Shown in pieces: positions 8,937-18,935 of a stretch of 64,000 nt of DNA; the stretch's first letter is position 1, and each line of letters starts with the position of its first letter. The DNA is from CAVVEQ01 sp963828855 (lineage in GTDB: Bacteria; Chloroflexota; Anaerolineae; Anaerolineales; Anaerolineaceae), in NCBI GenBank assembly GCA_963828855.1, contig CAWHGB010000002.1, positions 1,240,001 through 1,304,000 of the forward strand. Direction: 5' to 3'. The notes beneath the pieces are model-generated. The model was not told the origin of the DNA. It worked only from the letters and a program-made list of their open reading frames with translations, and searched no databases. A program made the translations under genes and the position numbers.

Positions 8937-10568
8937 TTACGCCAACTGCAGCTCCATCGGCAGACGGCGGATGCGGGCATCCCGCGTCCTCGAAAGCACC
9001 TGGGGAACCATCTCTTCGGGGATATCCACGAAGGAGCGGCTGTCCTGGATGCTGATCTTGCCAATAACGTGACCGGGGATCTCCGCCCGCGAAGCGATCA
9101 ACCCCACGATCTCGTTCGGGCTCAATCCATGCTGCCTGCCCATTTTCATCTTCAATCGCACCATCCCGTTCTCGTGCGAGTTCTCGCCCATACGGTCCTG
9201 GTAGGATTTACGCTCAAATCCCCGTTTTCCGGTTTGAGGAACACTTTCCGTCATCACCGTGACGGGATGGATGGGTCGTTGTTTTTCCTCTCCGCGGGCT
9301 ACTTTTAAGGAGGCCGCGGCGATATCCAGGGGATCGTACCCTTCAGCCACCATCTGTTCCACCAGCTCGCGCTCGCGTGTGAAACGCCCGCGTTTCAACC
9401 AGATCAGCAGTTTTCCGGTCAGGCTGGCTTCCCGCTTGACACGGATATCCTCTTCCGTCGGCAGGTTGGCCATCTGGATCTTCTTGCGGGTGAAGGCTTC
9501 CACCCGTCCCAGGCGCCTGCGCTCGGAGGCTGAGACAAAGGTGATGGCTATTCCGGTTTTCCCCGCTCTGCCTGTACGCCCGATGCGGTGGACGTAGATC
9601 TCGGGATCATCCGGAAGTTGGAAATTAAAAACATGCGAAATGTTGTCGATATCCAATCCACGGGCAGCCACGTCGGTCGCCACCAGCACCTGCACCTGTC
9701 CCTGGCGGAACCGGTTCAGCGTTCTTTCACGGGCTTCCTGGATCAGATCCCCGCTCAGGGCTTCTGCTGGGAAACCGCGGGCGGAGAGTTCCGCGGCCAG
9801 GGTGGTGGTTTCAGCCCGCGTGCGGACGAAGATCAACGCGCTGGTGATATCCTCCACCTCGAAAAGGCGGGTGAGCGCGGCGGTTTTTTCATGCGTGCTC
9901 ACCAGGTAGTAGCGTTGTTCGATCGCATCCACGGTCACCTGTTCGCGCTGGATGTTCACCTGCTGCGGATCGCGCATGTATTTTTCAGCCAGACGCCGGA
10001 TCTCAGACGGCAGGGTGGCGGAAAAAAGGGCGGTCTGGTGGTCGGTGGGGGTATTGGAAAGGATGGATTCGATATCTTCAATAAAACCCATGCTCAGCAT
10101 TTCATCCGCTTCATCCAGCACGACCGTGCGGATGCCGCCCAGGTCGAGCACCGAGCGGTAGATCAGGTCCAGCAGGCGCCCGGGGGTGCCCACCACGATA
10201 TCCACCCCGCGGCGAAGCTGACCCATTTGGGCGCCGTATGCCTGCCCACCATAAACAGCCAGGACATTTACATTGGTGTGGCGTCCAAGCTCGGAGATGG
10301 CTCCAGCAACCTGGGTAGCCAGTTCGCGGGTGGGTACCAGGACCAGCCCCTGGATCAGTTTCTGCCCGGTTTGTATGGATTGGATCATCGGCAGCGCGAA
10401 AGCAGCTGTTTTCCCGGTGCCGGTCTGTGCCTGACCGATGATATCGCGGCCATCCAGCATGAGCGGGATGACCCCGGCTTGTATGGGGGTGGGGGAAGTG
10501 AAACCCAGTTCGGTAACTGCCTGCACCAATTCTGGTTGCAGGTTTAAATCATTAAAATCGGTGATCAT
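8937..10568 (-). CDS. DEAD-box ATP-dependent RNA helicase
   Basis: A 543-residue RNA helicase of the DeaD/CsdA type. Motifs appear in order: Q-motif (GFTSPTPIQ), I AQTGTGKT, Ia PTRELATQ, TPGRLLD, II DEADEMLSMGF, III SATLP, then the second RecA domain with VATDVAARGLDI and HRIGRTGRAGKTG. The last 75 residues (KMGRQHGLSPNEIVGLI, IGKISIQDSRSFVDI) form a DbpA-type RNA-binding domain. Such proteins unwind structured RNA in ribosome assembly and cold response. The ATG at 10568 has AGGAG five bases upstream. A long leader carrying a terminator-like hairpin precedes it. Confidence 0.95.
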   Translation of the reverse strand: MITDFNDLNLQPELVQAVTELGFTSPTPIQAGVIPLMLDGRDIIGQAQTGTGKTAAFALPMIQSIQTGQKLIQGLVLVPTRELATQVAGAISELGRHTNVNVLAVYGGQAYGAQMGQLRRGVDIVVGTPGRLLDLIYRSVLDLGGIRTVVLDEADEMLSMGFIEDIESILSNTPTDHQTALFSATLPSEIRRLAEKYMRDPQQVNIQREQVTVDAIEQRYYLVSTHEKTAALTRLFEVEDITSALIFVRTRAETTTLAAELSARGFPAEALSGDLIQEARERTLNRFRQGQVQVLVATDVAARGLDIDNISHVFNFQLPDDPEIYVHRIGRTGRAGKTGIAITFVSASERRRLGRVEAFTRKKIQMANLPTEEDIRVKREASLTGKLLIWLKRGRFTRERELVEQMVAEGYDPLDIAAASLKVARGEEKQRPIHPVTVMTESVPQTGKRGFERKSYQDRMGENSHENGMVRLKMKMGRQHGLSPNEIVGLIASRAEIPGHVIGKISIQDSRSFVDIPEEMVPQVLSRTRDARIRRLPMELQLA

Positions 10569-10672
10569 CAAAACTCCTAATCAAAATGTGGCGAGAGTGT
10601 TTTGATGACCCGAATCTACCCGGCTGGCTGGGAGCGTGGGTTGCCTTTCCTCACGGATCGGCACGCGCAGCC

Positions 10673-10701
10673 AATAAAAAAGCCCGACACTTTGTCGGGC
10701 A
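10673..10701 (-). terminator. terminator hairpin inside the helicase leader
   Basis: On the minus strand GCCCGACA-AAG-TGTCGGGC (8-bp perfect stem) is followed by TTTTTTATT, a textbook intrinsic terminator. It lies about 105 bases upstream of the helicase start codon and downstream of a promoter-like sequence at 10764. It can therefore end a short leader RNA or act as an attenuator. Confidence 0.75.
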
Positions 10702-10730
10702 ATCATCCGTTTACACCAAAACAATTCCCT

Positions 10731-10754
10731 GAAAAAGAAAGCCCTCTGCGGGCC
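10731..10754 (-). terminator. second small hairpin with T-run
   Basis: On the minus strand GGCCC-GCAGA-GGGC followed by TTTCTTTTT. The stem is only 4-5 bp. It may terminate the upstream tocopherol-cyclase-like gene, or it may form the 5' end of the helicase leader. Confidence 0.4.
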
Positions 10755-10763
10755 AAGACAAAT

Positions 10764-10769
10764 AGTATA
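10764..10769 (-). promoter_or_regulatory. -10-like element for the helicase leader
   Basis: TATACT on the minus strand, with only a weak -35 candidate (TCGCCA) about 16 bases further upstream. A start here would give a leader of about 190 bases containing the terminator at 10673-10701. Confidence 0.35.
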
Positions 10770-10904
10770 ACACATTCTGGGGGATTGGCGAGGGTGAATC
10801 TTCTATTGTTAATTTCTGCCAACCTTGGTTGGGTGCTAATAGTTATGTTTGCAGAAATTAGATTCCGTGCACTATCAACAACATACGATTTGGCTGGATA
10901 TTGC

Positions 10905-11874
10905 TTAACCCTTTACCAGCCTCGGCAGGTCGCCCATCACCTCCAGCCCGGAGTGCTCCCCGGTACCTTCAAAGACCACCTCGCCTGCCAGCGTTTCCAG
11001 CCGAACCTCCACCCGGGCGTTCAGCGTTTCCAGCACCCGCCGGCCCATATCCACCCGGCTCGGCCCACGCAGAAGGCCGCCTTCCACCCTTCCGGGGCGC
11101 AGGGTCAGACGGTGGGTCTTATTCCGAAGCACCCACTTCACCTCGCTATCCGTGATCTCCAGCGATTCGATCTTCGCGCCAGCGTAGGTGGTGAAGCGGT
11201 GCAGGCTGCCATCCAGCCAGAGGCCGACGATGAACCCGCGGAAAGCGCTTTTCATCCAGGGGATGATCGCCACTGAGGCGGTGATGCAAGCCCTGGCATC
11301 CTTGAAATGATTGCTCTGAAACCAGATCCACGCTTCCGGGAAGGCCTGCCCCCAATCCTTTTCAATGTAGCCGTGCCCGCCGCTGAAATCCATGCGCTGC
11401 CCATCGAGAACCAATTCCCCTTCGAGGGGATGATCGAAACTGAGCACGCCGTGGTAACACTCCATGCGCGGCACCCAGGCATACCAGCCCATGATCCCCG
11501 GGGAGAGCAAAGTCACCGGCCAGGGGTTTAAGCGTCCAAAACGGATCTGTCCGGAGATTTCCCCCTCCGCGCTTTCGGTATTCAGGCTCAACCCGTGCGG
11601 ATCGAAGCAATTGTTGCCCCACCAGGAAGACGAATTTCCGCGGATCGGCTTGGAATGTTTCCAACGGGAAGGTGTGGTAAGCCGTTTTCCCGCTCACCCC
11701 CTCCAGTACCTGGATGAAAGCGTGCGCATCCTTTCCCAGGATCACACCCGGGATGATGGCCACCTTCTGTTTTCCATCCGCGCTGACCAGCTTGAAGTAC
11801 CAGCCTTCAAAAAAAGGCGGTTTCTTCCCCCATCCATGATACATGCCCGGGTTGAGCGTGGTGCGGATGGACAT
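10905..11874 (-). CDS. tocopherol-cyclase-like protein (frameshifted)
   Basis: A protein of about 323 residues resembling the tocopherol cyclase family: the N-terminal NPGMYHGWGKKPPFFEGWYF is the family hallmark, and HGYIEKDWGQAFPEAWIWFQ and FRGFIVGLWLDG follow in the expected order. In plants the family closes the chromanol ring; bacterial members of this length are mostly uncharacterised. The frame shifts near 11600 (QQ then FDPHGLSLNTESAEGE), probably an indel error. The ATG at 11874 has a GAGG site upstream; the longer version starts with TTG overlapping that site. Confidence 0.75.
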
Positions 11875-11936
11875 TCTTGCCTCTGTCAATAATTCGGATA
11901 TTTCTTATCCGATTATACATCCATCCACGCCAGTTT

Positions 11937-13340
11937 TCACGTTTTTGACAATGCCCTGCCTTCTACAAACGCTCGCACCGAGCGATCGATATCCGATTCG
12001 GTGGTCGCCCACGAGCAGACGCTGACGCGGATGGCGGGTTCGCCCTTCCAGGTGGTCCCGCCGCACCAGCACTCGCCGGAGCGCTGGATATTTTCGAGCG
12101 TACTACGGGTCAGTTCCGGCGTTTCGCAGCGGACGAGCACCTGGTTGAAGACTACCTCGTTCAGGATCTCGAATCCTTCCGCCTTTAGCCCGCTGGCAAA
12201 GCTGATAGCGTGCCCGCACAGGCGGTCAACCAGCTCCTCCACCCCCTCCCGGCCGAGTGACTTGAGCGCTGCCCAAAGCTCCACTGCCCGTGCCCGCCGC
12301 GACATTTCCGGGGTGTAATGCATCCCGTCCCGTTCGCTGGTGGAAGGGATATATGCGCCGGAGATCTGCATCGCCGAAAGCAACGTCTCCCGCTCCCGGC
12401 AGAGCACGATCCCGCAATCATAGGGCGCGTTGAGGGTCTTGTGGGCGTCCACCGTCCAGGAATCAGCATTTTCGATCCCGGCGGTCAGGCGCCGCTTTGC
12501 CCGCGAGCCAGCCGCCCAGAGTCCAAAGGCTCCGTCAACATGCACCCACGCTCCGGCTGCCCGGGCAAGCGTGCAGATCTCCCCGATCGGGTCGAAGGCG
12601 CCGCTGTTCACGTTCCCGGCCTGCGCGATCACCAGGCAGGTGCCATCCAGGGTTGGCATGCGGGTGGGGATCATCCTACCCTGCTCATCGCATGGCACCG
12701 TTTCCACCCGTGAACGGCCCAGACCCTGGATGGCGAGGGCTTTGTATACTGTCGCGTGAGCCTGCTCACCCAGGATCACTCGCACTGCTGGCGCAGCGAA
12801 AAGCCCGTCCGAAGCCGCGTTCCAGCCCTGCCTTCTGAGGATCTCGTCCCGTCCGGCAGCCAGCGCGCAGAGCGTGGCGGTGGAGCTGCCGCTGACGAAA
12901 CCGGCCGCGGTGCCTGCAGGCAAGCCCAGCAGTTCAACCAGCCATTTCTCGCAGACTGTTTCGAGGCGCGAAGCCAGGGGTGAGGAGGCAAACATGGCCG
13001 CGTTCTGGTCCCAGGAATCCGCCAACCAGCGGGCTGCCAGGGCAGCCGGGAGCGTGCCCCCGTTGACAAAGCCAAAATACCTGCCGCCTGCCGAGGCAGT
13101 GGTGGCCGGGGAACCGAACCGGTGCAGGGTTTCCAGGATCTCCCCGGCTTCCATCGGCCCTTGCGGCAGGGGTTCATCGAATACAACCAGGTTTTTGATG
13201 GCCTCTTCGGAGGGGTAGGCTCTGCCCTCCCCTACACCAGCCAGGTATTCCACCGCATATTCCATTGCCTGCCCCAGCAACTCACTTCGATGCAAGCTGT
13301 TGAGATTTTTCTTATGAAAATCCGGATCGCTATGGTTCAT
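11937..13340 (-). CDS. PLP-dependent group II decarboxylase-like enzyme
   Basis: A 467-residue fold-type I PLP enzyme of the aromatic-L-amino-acid / glutamate decarboxylase group. Diagnostic parts are an N-terminal GGRYFGFVNGG substrate region, GFVSGSSTATLCAL (phosphate-binding), HATVYKALAIQG, VHVDGAFGLWAA (Asp contacting the pyridine nitrogen) and DSWTVDAHKTLNAPYDCG with the Schiff-base Lys near residue 300. The frame is intact. The actual amino-acid substrate is unclear. It is the first clearly unbroken large enzyme after the helicase and seems monocistronic. Confidence 0.88.
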   Translation of the reverse strand: MNHSDPDFHKKNLNSLHRSELLGQAMEYAVEYLAGVGEGRAYPSEEAIKNLVVFDEPLPQGPMEAGEILETLHRFGSPATTASAGGRYFGFVNGGTLPAALAARWLADSWDQNAAMFASSPLASRLETVCEKWLVELLGLPAGTAAGFVSGSSTATLCALAAGRDEILRRQGWNAASDGLFAAPAVRVILGEQAHATVYKALAIQGLGRSRVETVPCDEQGRMIPTRMPTLDGTCLVIAQAGNVNSGAFDPIGEICTLARAAGAWVHVDGAFGLWAAGSRAKRRLTAGIENADSWTVDAHKTLNAPYDCGIVLCRERETLLSAMQISGAYIPSTSERDGMHYTPEMSRRARAVELWAALKSLGREGVEELVDRLCGHAISFASGLKAEGFEILNEVVFNQVLVRCETPELTRSTLENIQRSGECWCGGTTWKGEPAIRVSVCSWATTESDIDRSVRAFVEGRALSKT

Positions 13341-13365
13341 TTTCGACCACCTTTACATAGAATAA

Positions 13366-13390
13366 TCAACCCCGGAGACCCGGGGTTGAT
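13366..13390 (-). terminator. hairpin after the DUF454 gene
   Basis: CAACCCCGG and its complement CGGGGTTG form a stem around AGACC, about 55 bases past the DUF454 stop on the minus strand and followed by GATTATTC. The T-run is poor, so termination is likely but not certain. Confidence 0.45.
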
Positions 13391-13443
13391 CCGTCTATAA
13401 AATCATTGCATGTAACTAATTGTATTAAGGATTCCACCAATTT

Positions 13444-13860
13444 TTACGGTTCTTCACAGTCGGTCAACGCGACCACCGGGGGAGCACCGGATTCAGCGGT
13501 CTTCTTGCGAAGGAGGTGGATGGTGACCCCGATGGCGATCCCGGCCAGGGCTGCCCTCAGCCACCAGGACGAAACGAAAAAGACAGCGGAGATGCTGATC
13601 ATTAACCAGAGCATTGTGATCGCGAGCGCTTTTGTCCTGCGGGGGATTCCCCGCCCTTCCTGGTAATTCCGGATGTACTGACCAAAAAGCCTGTTCGTCA
13701 AAAGCCAGGAGTGGAACCTCTCCGAACTGCGCGCAAAACAGTACGCGGCCAGTAGGAGGAAGGGGGTGGTGGGCAGCACCGGCAGGATGATCCCAACCAA
13801 TCCAAGCAGGATGCAAAGGATTCCACAAGCAACGAGCAGGTTACGCTTCAAGGGTTTCAA
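13444..13860 (-). CDS. DUF454 (YbaN-like) inner-membrane protein
   Basis: A 138-residue small membrane protein of the DUF454/YbaN family. It has an N-terminal helix pair holding GLVGIILPVLPTTPFLLLA, then YCFARSSERFHSWLL and a G.YIRNYQEGRGIP stretch, then two more helices (ALAITMLWLMISI, LRAALAGIAIGV). The PTTPF motif is typical of the family. The role is unknown. It is preceded by its own intergenic gap and looks monocistronic. Confidence 0.85.
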   Translation of the reverse strand: MKPLKRNLLVACGILCILLGLVGIILPVLPTTPFLLLAAYCFARSSERFHSWLLTNRLFGQYIRNYQEGRGIPRRTKALAITMLWLMISISAVFFVSSWWLRAALAGIAIGVTIHLLRKKTAESGAPPVVALTDCEEP

Positions 13861-13952
13861 ATCAAAATGCTCCAGGGACTGGAATTATACCTAAATCCAC
13901 ACCTGTAAAGATGTTAATTACCTGAGTGTGAACCCGGGATGCTGTGTGGTCG

Positions 13953-14789
13953 TTATTTCACATGCCCATCCAACCAGGCGCGGATATCGGCACCCACCTG
14001 CTCGTGCTGGATATCGTTGTGCGGTTCGTGCAGCCCGTCGGGGTAAATATGGATGGTCTTATCTTTCGACCAGATCTGCTCGTGCATGCGGATCGCACCG
14101 TCGACCGAGACCACCGGGTCGCACTCCCCGTGCAGGAAGAGCACCGGAAGTTCGATCCGCTTGAAGTTTTCCTTCAGCCATTCGATCTTGTCCAGGAATT
14201 CAGTTCCCCATCGCGCGGAACGTTGCCAGTGCACCAATGGATCGGTATTATAAGCGGCTGCCACCTGCGGATCGCGTGAAAGGAAGCTGCCATCTAATGC
14301 GATTTTCATTGAGAAGTTCGGCTTGATACGCGACATGACCCGGGCGATCGCCACCAGGTGGGCAGGCGCTGAATCCTTCGGGTCGATGGCTGTGCCGGAG
14401 AGGATCGCGCCTGCATACCCATCGGGGTAATGCAGCAGGTAATCCGGCATCACCAGTGAGCCCATGCTGTGCCCGTAGAGAAAGAGCGGCAGCCCGGGAG
14501 CCATCTTGGCAACCTCCGCCAGGTAGAGGCGCATATCCTCGCGGTATTCCTCCCAGGCCATGATGTGTCCGCGCTGCCCTTCCGAACGGCCGTGACCGCG
14601 CTGATCGAACCCGGTGACGATATACCCGGCGGGCACCAGCGCATCTGCCAGGTTTTGGTACCTGCCCGTATGCTCTCCAACGCCATGCACAATGGCTACC
14701 ACGCCTTTGGGAGGCTTATCCGGCAGCCATGTACGGTAATATAGATTCAACCCTCCAACGCCTTGAACGCTCCCGCTGTTTTCTCTCAT
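13953..14789 (-). CDS. monoacylglycerol-lipase-type alpha/beta hydrolase
   Basis: A 278-residue serine hydrolase similar to monoacylglycerol lipases and lysophospholipases. It shows AIVHGVGEHTGRY (oxyanion HG), FDQRGHGRSEGQRGH, nucleophile elbow LYGHSMGS, the late GECDPVVSVDGA (Asp) and DGLHEPHND (His). The order and spacing fit a complete catalytic triad. The start at 14789 has AGGAG upstream; the longer frame begins without a ribosome site. It is divergent from the lipoprotein gene at 14973. Confidence 0.9.
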   Translation of the reverse strand: MRENSGSVQGVGGLNLYYRTWLPDKPPKGVVAIVHGVGEHTGRYQNLADALVPAGYIVTGFDQRGHGRSEGQRGHIMAWEEYREDMRLYLAEVAKMAPGLPLFLYGHSMGSLVMPDYLLHYPDGYAGAILSGTAIDPKDSAPAHLVAIARVMSRIKPNFSMKIALDGSFLSRDPQVAAAYNTDPLVHWQRSARWGTEFLDKIEWLKENFKRIELPVLFLHGECDPVVSVDGAIRMHEQIWSKDKTIHIYPDGLHEPHNDIQHEQVGADIRAWLDGHVK

Positions 14790-14972
14790 CGAGATTTCTC
14801 CTATGAAACTGGAATATGCCGGTTGCCTTCCCCCATTAATCACCCGCAGCGGGGGTTCCTGCACAATTATACTTATGAAGGGTATTTTGAGGAAATCGGT
14901 GCCTCACGCGGGGAACTTTCCCGGCGGTCAAGGCGTCCATTAAACAAGTGAACCTTCCCTGCGGAGCCTACC

Positions 14973-15756
14973 ATGCGAAATCTGATACTTGACCCCCCTT
15001 CTGTTGATCCCCCTCTTGTTATCAGCCTGTACCACCGTGATGATCGATCCCGCTCCGGTGGAGCCTCCCACGGTGATCCCCCTGCTTCCGGATTCCCCCG
15101 TGGTGGCCGAACCCGGAGGATCAGGGTCCTCCCCCTCCCCGGAAAAGCCCGCGGATGAGAACCTGGTCGCAGGTCCTGTGTACCTGGATTCCGCGGACTT
15201 GCTCGTCCTGGAATCCTACCCGCTGCAATACCGCCTTCTATTGAAAGGCAGCCTGCCCGATCCCTGCCATGAACTGAAGGTGGTGGTTCCCGCCCCGGAT
15301 GCGCAGGGTGTGATCGACGTGCAGGTTTTCAGCCTGGCCGACCCGGGTAAGGTCTGCATCCAGGTACTGGAACCCTTCGAGACTTCCGTCAGCCTGGATG
15401 GATTTCCACCCGGCACCTTCGCGGTGATGGTCAATGGTGAACCGGTCGGGCAGATCGAAGTGGCTGCGCCTCAGACCGGGCTTTCCATGAAAGGATATGA
15501 GCTGTATGCCTGGCAATCACGAAGGCCGCTGGTTGTTCTCGCTGCTTTTGGGTACCAACCGCGCGAAATCCCTGGAGGAGGTCACCGATCCAGCCCTGAC
15601 GCTGCAGGGAGTGGAGGCCTTGAAGAAAAAGCTCGCGGAGCTTCCCGAAGGCGAGTTCGTTGCCTGGTTGCCACTACCCTGCCGGGGATGTATTTGACCA
15701 GCCTCCGCTGGAAATGGTGGAGGAAATTGGTGAATTCTGCGTATCACGCGGACTAA
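14973..15756 (+). CDS. hypothetical lipoprotein (frameshifted)
   Basis: A lipoprotein of about 260 residues whose frame is broken at least three times: in a C-run near 14993, near 15515 and near 15680. Reconstructed, it opens with MRNLILTPLLLIPLLLSAC (lipobox), then a Pro-rich linker. A beta domain follows (LQYRLLLKGSLPDPCHEL, VQVFSLADPGKVCIQVLEPF), then YELYAWQS and WLFSLLLGTNRAKSLEEV, ending in EEIGEFCVSRGL. The two Cys in the beta domain may pair outside the cell. I do not know its function. The breaks look like indel errors. Confidence 0.6.
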
Positions 15757-15817
15757 TGTGTTATAAACCTGCACTCTAAAAGAATGCAGGGGGAATTCGG
15801 AAAATGGGGTTTTCAGC

Positions 15818-16640
15818 CTAGACGAATAACAGCAGGCTGACCGCCATCACCAGCATCCCGGCGATCAATCCGCCGATGGCGATGTGGTGCTGGCCGTATT
15901 CCTCGGCGGTCGGCAGGAGTTCGTCCAATGAGATATACACCATGATCCCCGCCACGCCCGCGAAGATGACTCCAAAGGTGGCCGGATTGACAACCTGGCG
16001 CAGTAAGCAGGAAACCGATCAGCGCGCCAACGGGTTCCGCCAGGCCTGAAAGGAAAGACAGGGTGAACGCCTTCCGGCGGCTTTCCGTGGCGTAGAACAT
16101 CGGTGCGGATACCGCCACGCCTTCCGGGATGTTGTGGATGGCGATCGCGACGGCGATGCTGATGCCAAGTTGTGGGGTTTGCCAGCGCTGCCATGAAGGT
16201 TGCCAGTCCTTCGGGGAAGTTATGGATCGCGATGGCTAGTGCGGAAAAAACACCCATGCGCATCAGTCTATCCCTTTTTCGCCTCTGCCTTTTCTCCGTT
16301 CTCCACCATTTCGTGGGCATATTTCAATTCATGCGGATTTTCCACCGATGGGCACCAGTCTATCGATCAGAGCTATGATGGCGATGCCAATAAAGAACGC
16401 CACGACTGTGAGCACTGACCTTGTTTGATGCCCCGAATCCTTCCACCAGGGAAGTCCTGCGCTTTCGACATGATCTCAACAAAGGAAACGTAAATCATCA
16501 CGCCGGCTGAAAAACCCAGCGCTCCGGCCAGGAATTTCGGGTTGAATTTCGGGACATGAACCCGATCAAACTGCCGATACCGGTGCAAAGCCCGGCAAAC
16601 AGGGTCAGAAAAACGCGAAAAGAATCGGGGATTGTTCCAT
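15818..16640 (-). CDS. ZIP-family metal transporter (heavily frameshifted)
   Basis: The locus codes for a ZupT-like divalent-metal importer of about 270 residues, but the frame changes at least four times. Pieces recognisable in order are an N-terminal helix (LTLFAGLCTGIGSLIG), ALGFSAGVMIYVSFVEI, ALAIAIHNFPEGLATFMAAL (metal-site HNxPEG helix IV), VSAPMFYATESRRKAFTLSF and LSGLAEPVGALIGF (helix V), and a C-terminal helix ending in SLLLFV. A charged loop (KRQRRKRD) separates the halves. It is either an indel-ridden read or a decaying gene. The start at 16640 is inferred. Confidence 0.65.
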
Positions 16641-16825
16641 AAGCTTGCTTCTCCAAGCATCTATTCTATCAGGTTGTCACTCTGTTGGCAGTTAATTTCC
16701 GGAAGCTGCGGATATAAGCCGCGAATCTGGTCTGCGTAATCGGCGATGCTCAAGCGCTGCCACGGTCAGCACTTCCACAGCGCTGCCGAGAACCCAGGCA
16801 GACGGGTGCGAATGCCAGCGGCAGA

Positions 16826-17702
16826 TCACAGGAATTCACCCTTCGCCACGATGACAGCCTGACCGCCCACAAACACATCGATCCCATTCGCATGCTTCTC
16901 CGCCCGCAGGTGCAGGCGCGACGGTCGCCCGATCTCGTACCCCTGCCCGACGGTCACGTCCACCCGCCCGGAGCCCAGCACGCGGTGCTCCGCAAGGTAA
17001 CCCGCCAGGCAGCCGTTGGCGCTGCCGGTGGCCGGGTCTTCGGGAACGCCGAAGTAATCCACGAACACCCGCACGCTGAGATCGTCGCCGGGGTCGTGAC
17101 CCTCCTGCGCGAAAACCAAAATGCCCTTCGCCTGGTTGTGCTCGATCAGGCGATAATACTTCTCCAGATCGACCTCGGCCTTCTTGAGTGCTGCAGGGAG
17201 TTGAGCGGAACAATGAAAAACGGCAGACCGGTCGAGACCTCCTGGATGGGGAGCCGCGCGTCGATTTCGGCGATATCCAGACCCAGTACCTCCGCCAGGA
17301 TCTCGGCGGTCATGCCGCGCGCCGAAGACGGGTGCATCTGCTTCATTTCCCCCGAGCCATCTCGCGGCAAAGGTGACCGGGATCTGGCCGACCTGGAGGT
17401 TCAGAGTGATCTTTTCCGCCTGTCCGATCAGCGATCTCGTTGCGGATGAGGAAAGCTGTCCCCAGGGTGGGATGCCCGGCGAAGGGCACCTCCTCTTTGG
17501 GGGTGAAGATGCGCACGTCGTAGCCGCCATCGCGTTCGGTTTCGGAAAGGATGAAGGTGGTCTCGGAGAAGTTGATCTCGCGCGCGATCTGCTGCATCTC
17601 GTCCGCGGGGATCCCGACTGCATTGCGGAAGACCGCCAGCTGGTTGCCGGTGTATTTCTGACCGGTGAAGACATCCAGGATGTAGAAGGTCTGTTTTTTC
17701 AT
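16826..17702 (-). CDS. PhzF-family isomerase/epimerase (frameshifted)
   Basis: A PhzF-fold protein of about 291 residues. The N-terminal DVFTGQKYTGNQLAVF, INFSETTFI with the family's catalytic Glu, GHPTLGTAFLI, and the C-terminal mirror domain with FGVPEDPATGSANGCLAGYL match the diaminopimelate-epimerase-like two-lobed fold. Family members isomerise small metabolites; the substrate here is unknown. The frame changes around 17350-17420 and again near 17215. The start at 17702 has a GAAGGG site 8 bases upstream. Confidence 0.82.
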
Positions 17703-17765
17703 TTTGGATCCCTTCAAATCTTTTGTGATTCATTTTTATGATGTTTTCGGATGCGATGATTTTTC

Positions 17766-18758
17766 TTATTGATGCAGCTTCCAACCCTGCCCCTGATATT
17801 CATTCCAGGTTTCACGAATACAATCCAGGAATGAATGTGGCTGCCAACCCAGTTGTTCTTTGGCTTTTATATTCTTGAAGCACCAATCAAATCCCATCAT
17901 TTCAATAAAATCAGGGGGAAATATGGATTTCCCTGTAAACAATCGGCTGGTTGAGGAGATCAGATTTAAAACGGGTAATGGAATTCGCCTTCGCGGCGGG
18001 TCTTTTCCGAGCACCTCAGAGATGCCTGCCCAGATTTCCCGAAAAGTGAGGTTCTCGTTTCCCAGGATATAGCCCTTCGCCGGTTTTTCCTTTATCATGT
18101 GCCAGAAGGATTCCGGAAACGGTATCTTTATAATATGCGATCAATAGTCTGTTTTTCCCGCTCCCCATGATCGCCACGGGTTTTCCTGCAGCCATTCTAC
18201 AGGAGAGTCTGGTCCTGCATGCTCACATGACTCGATGCCTGCGAACAGCCAAACCCAAAAGCCGGGTAAACGATCCTCACCTGCAGGCCTTTGGCTGCAT
18301 ACTCCCGGGCGATCTCATCGGCGGCATGTTTCGTTTTTTGATACATGTTTTTATTCGAACTTGTATCGATCTGCCGGGTTTCATCGGCGATTTCTCCCGG
18401 CCGGGTATAACCCGAGGACAGAAATGGAACTCACCTGCACCATCCCTGCTTGAAGTTCATAGGCAGCCTGCAGGACATTGCGGCTGCCGTCCCGGTTGAT
18501 CCGGAACCATTCCGATTCCGGGATATCGAGACCCACATTCGCGGCCAGATGGGTCACGGATTTACATCCTTCCATCCCCATGCGAACGGAATCCGCATCC
18601 GTCACATCCCCTTCGACAAATGTGACACCTGGAAGTTCAATCCCCTGGCGGTTGGAATTTTTGCGGACAAGAACCCTCACGGGGTTACCCCTCGCGCTTA
18701 ATTCCTTGACCAATACCCGGCCGATCGAGCTGGTTCCCCCTGTGATGAACATGGTCAT
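17766..18758 (-). CDS. NAD-dependent epimerase/dehydratase (frameshifted)
   Basis: An extended short-chain dehydrogenase of about 330 residues. It starts FITGGTSSIGRVLVKEL (Rossmann nucleotide site) and continues with FVEGDVTDADSVR, THLAANVGLD and MVQVSSISVLG. After a badly framed stretch (about 18380-18100, where pieces such as Y..TK..AADE are recoverable), the C-terminal part GYILGNENLTFREIW to LGWQPHSFLDCIRETW follows. Several indels separate these pieces. The start at 18758 is chosen from MTMFITGG. It is probably a sugar-nucleotide epimerase or sterol-dehydrogenase-like enzyme. Confidence 0.72.
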
Positions 18759-18935
18759 GTATTCCCTCCAGTTGATTTCTCCAGGATTGCCACCCAATCC
18801 ATTTGTGGATAATCCGCAGCACTGCAAACCGGTTGCATGGAAATTGTCAGTCGATTTTTACCCGCCAGTCACCGATAATTCATGTTTCTCTAGAAATACC
18901 AGGAGGCATCTTTTCCATCAGTTAATGAAGCCGGG

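Noticed and set aside
9588..10547. A 319-codon open frame on the plus strand across the helicase gene
   Set aside because: It is antisense to an intact, fully motif-supported DEAD-box helicase and its product has low-complexity, His/Gln-rich composition typical of a shadow frame.
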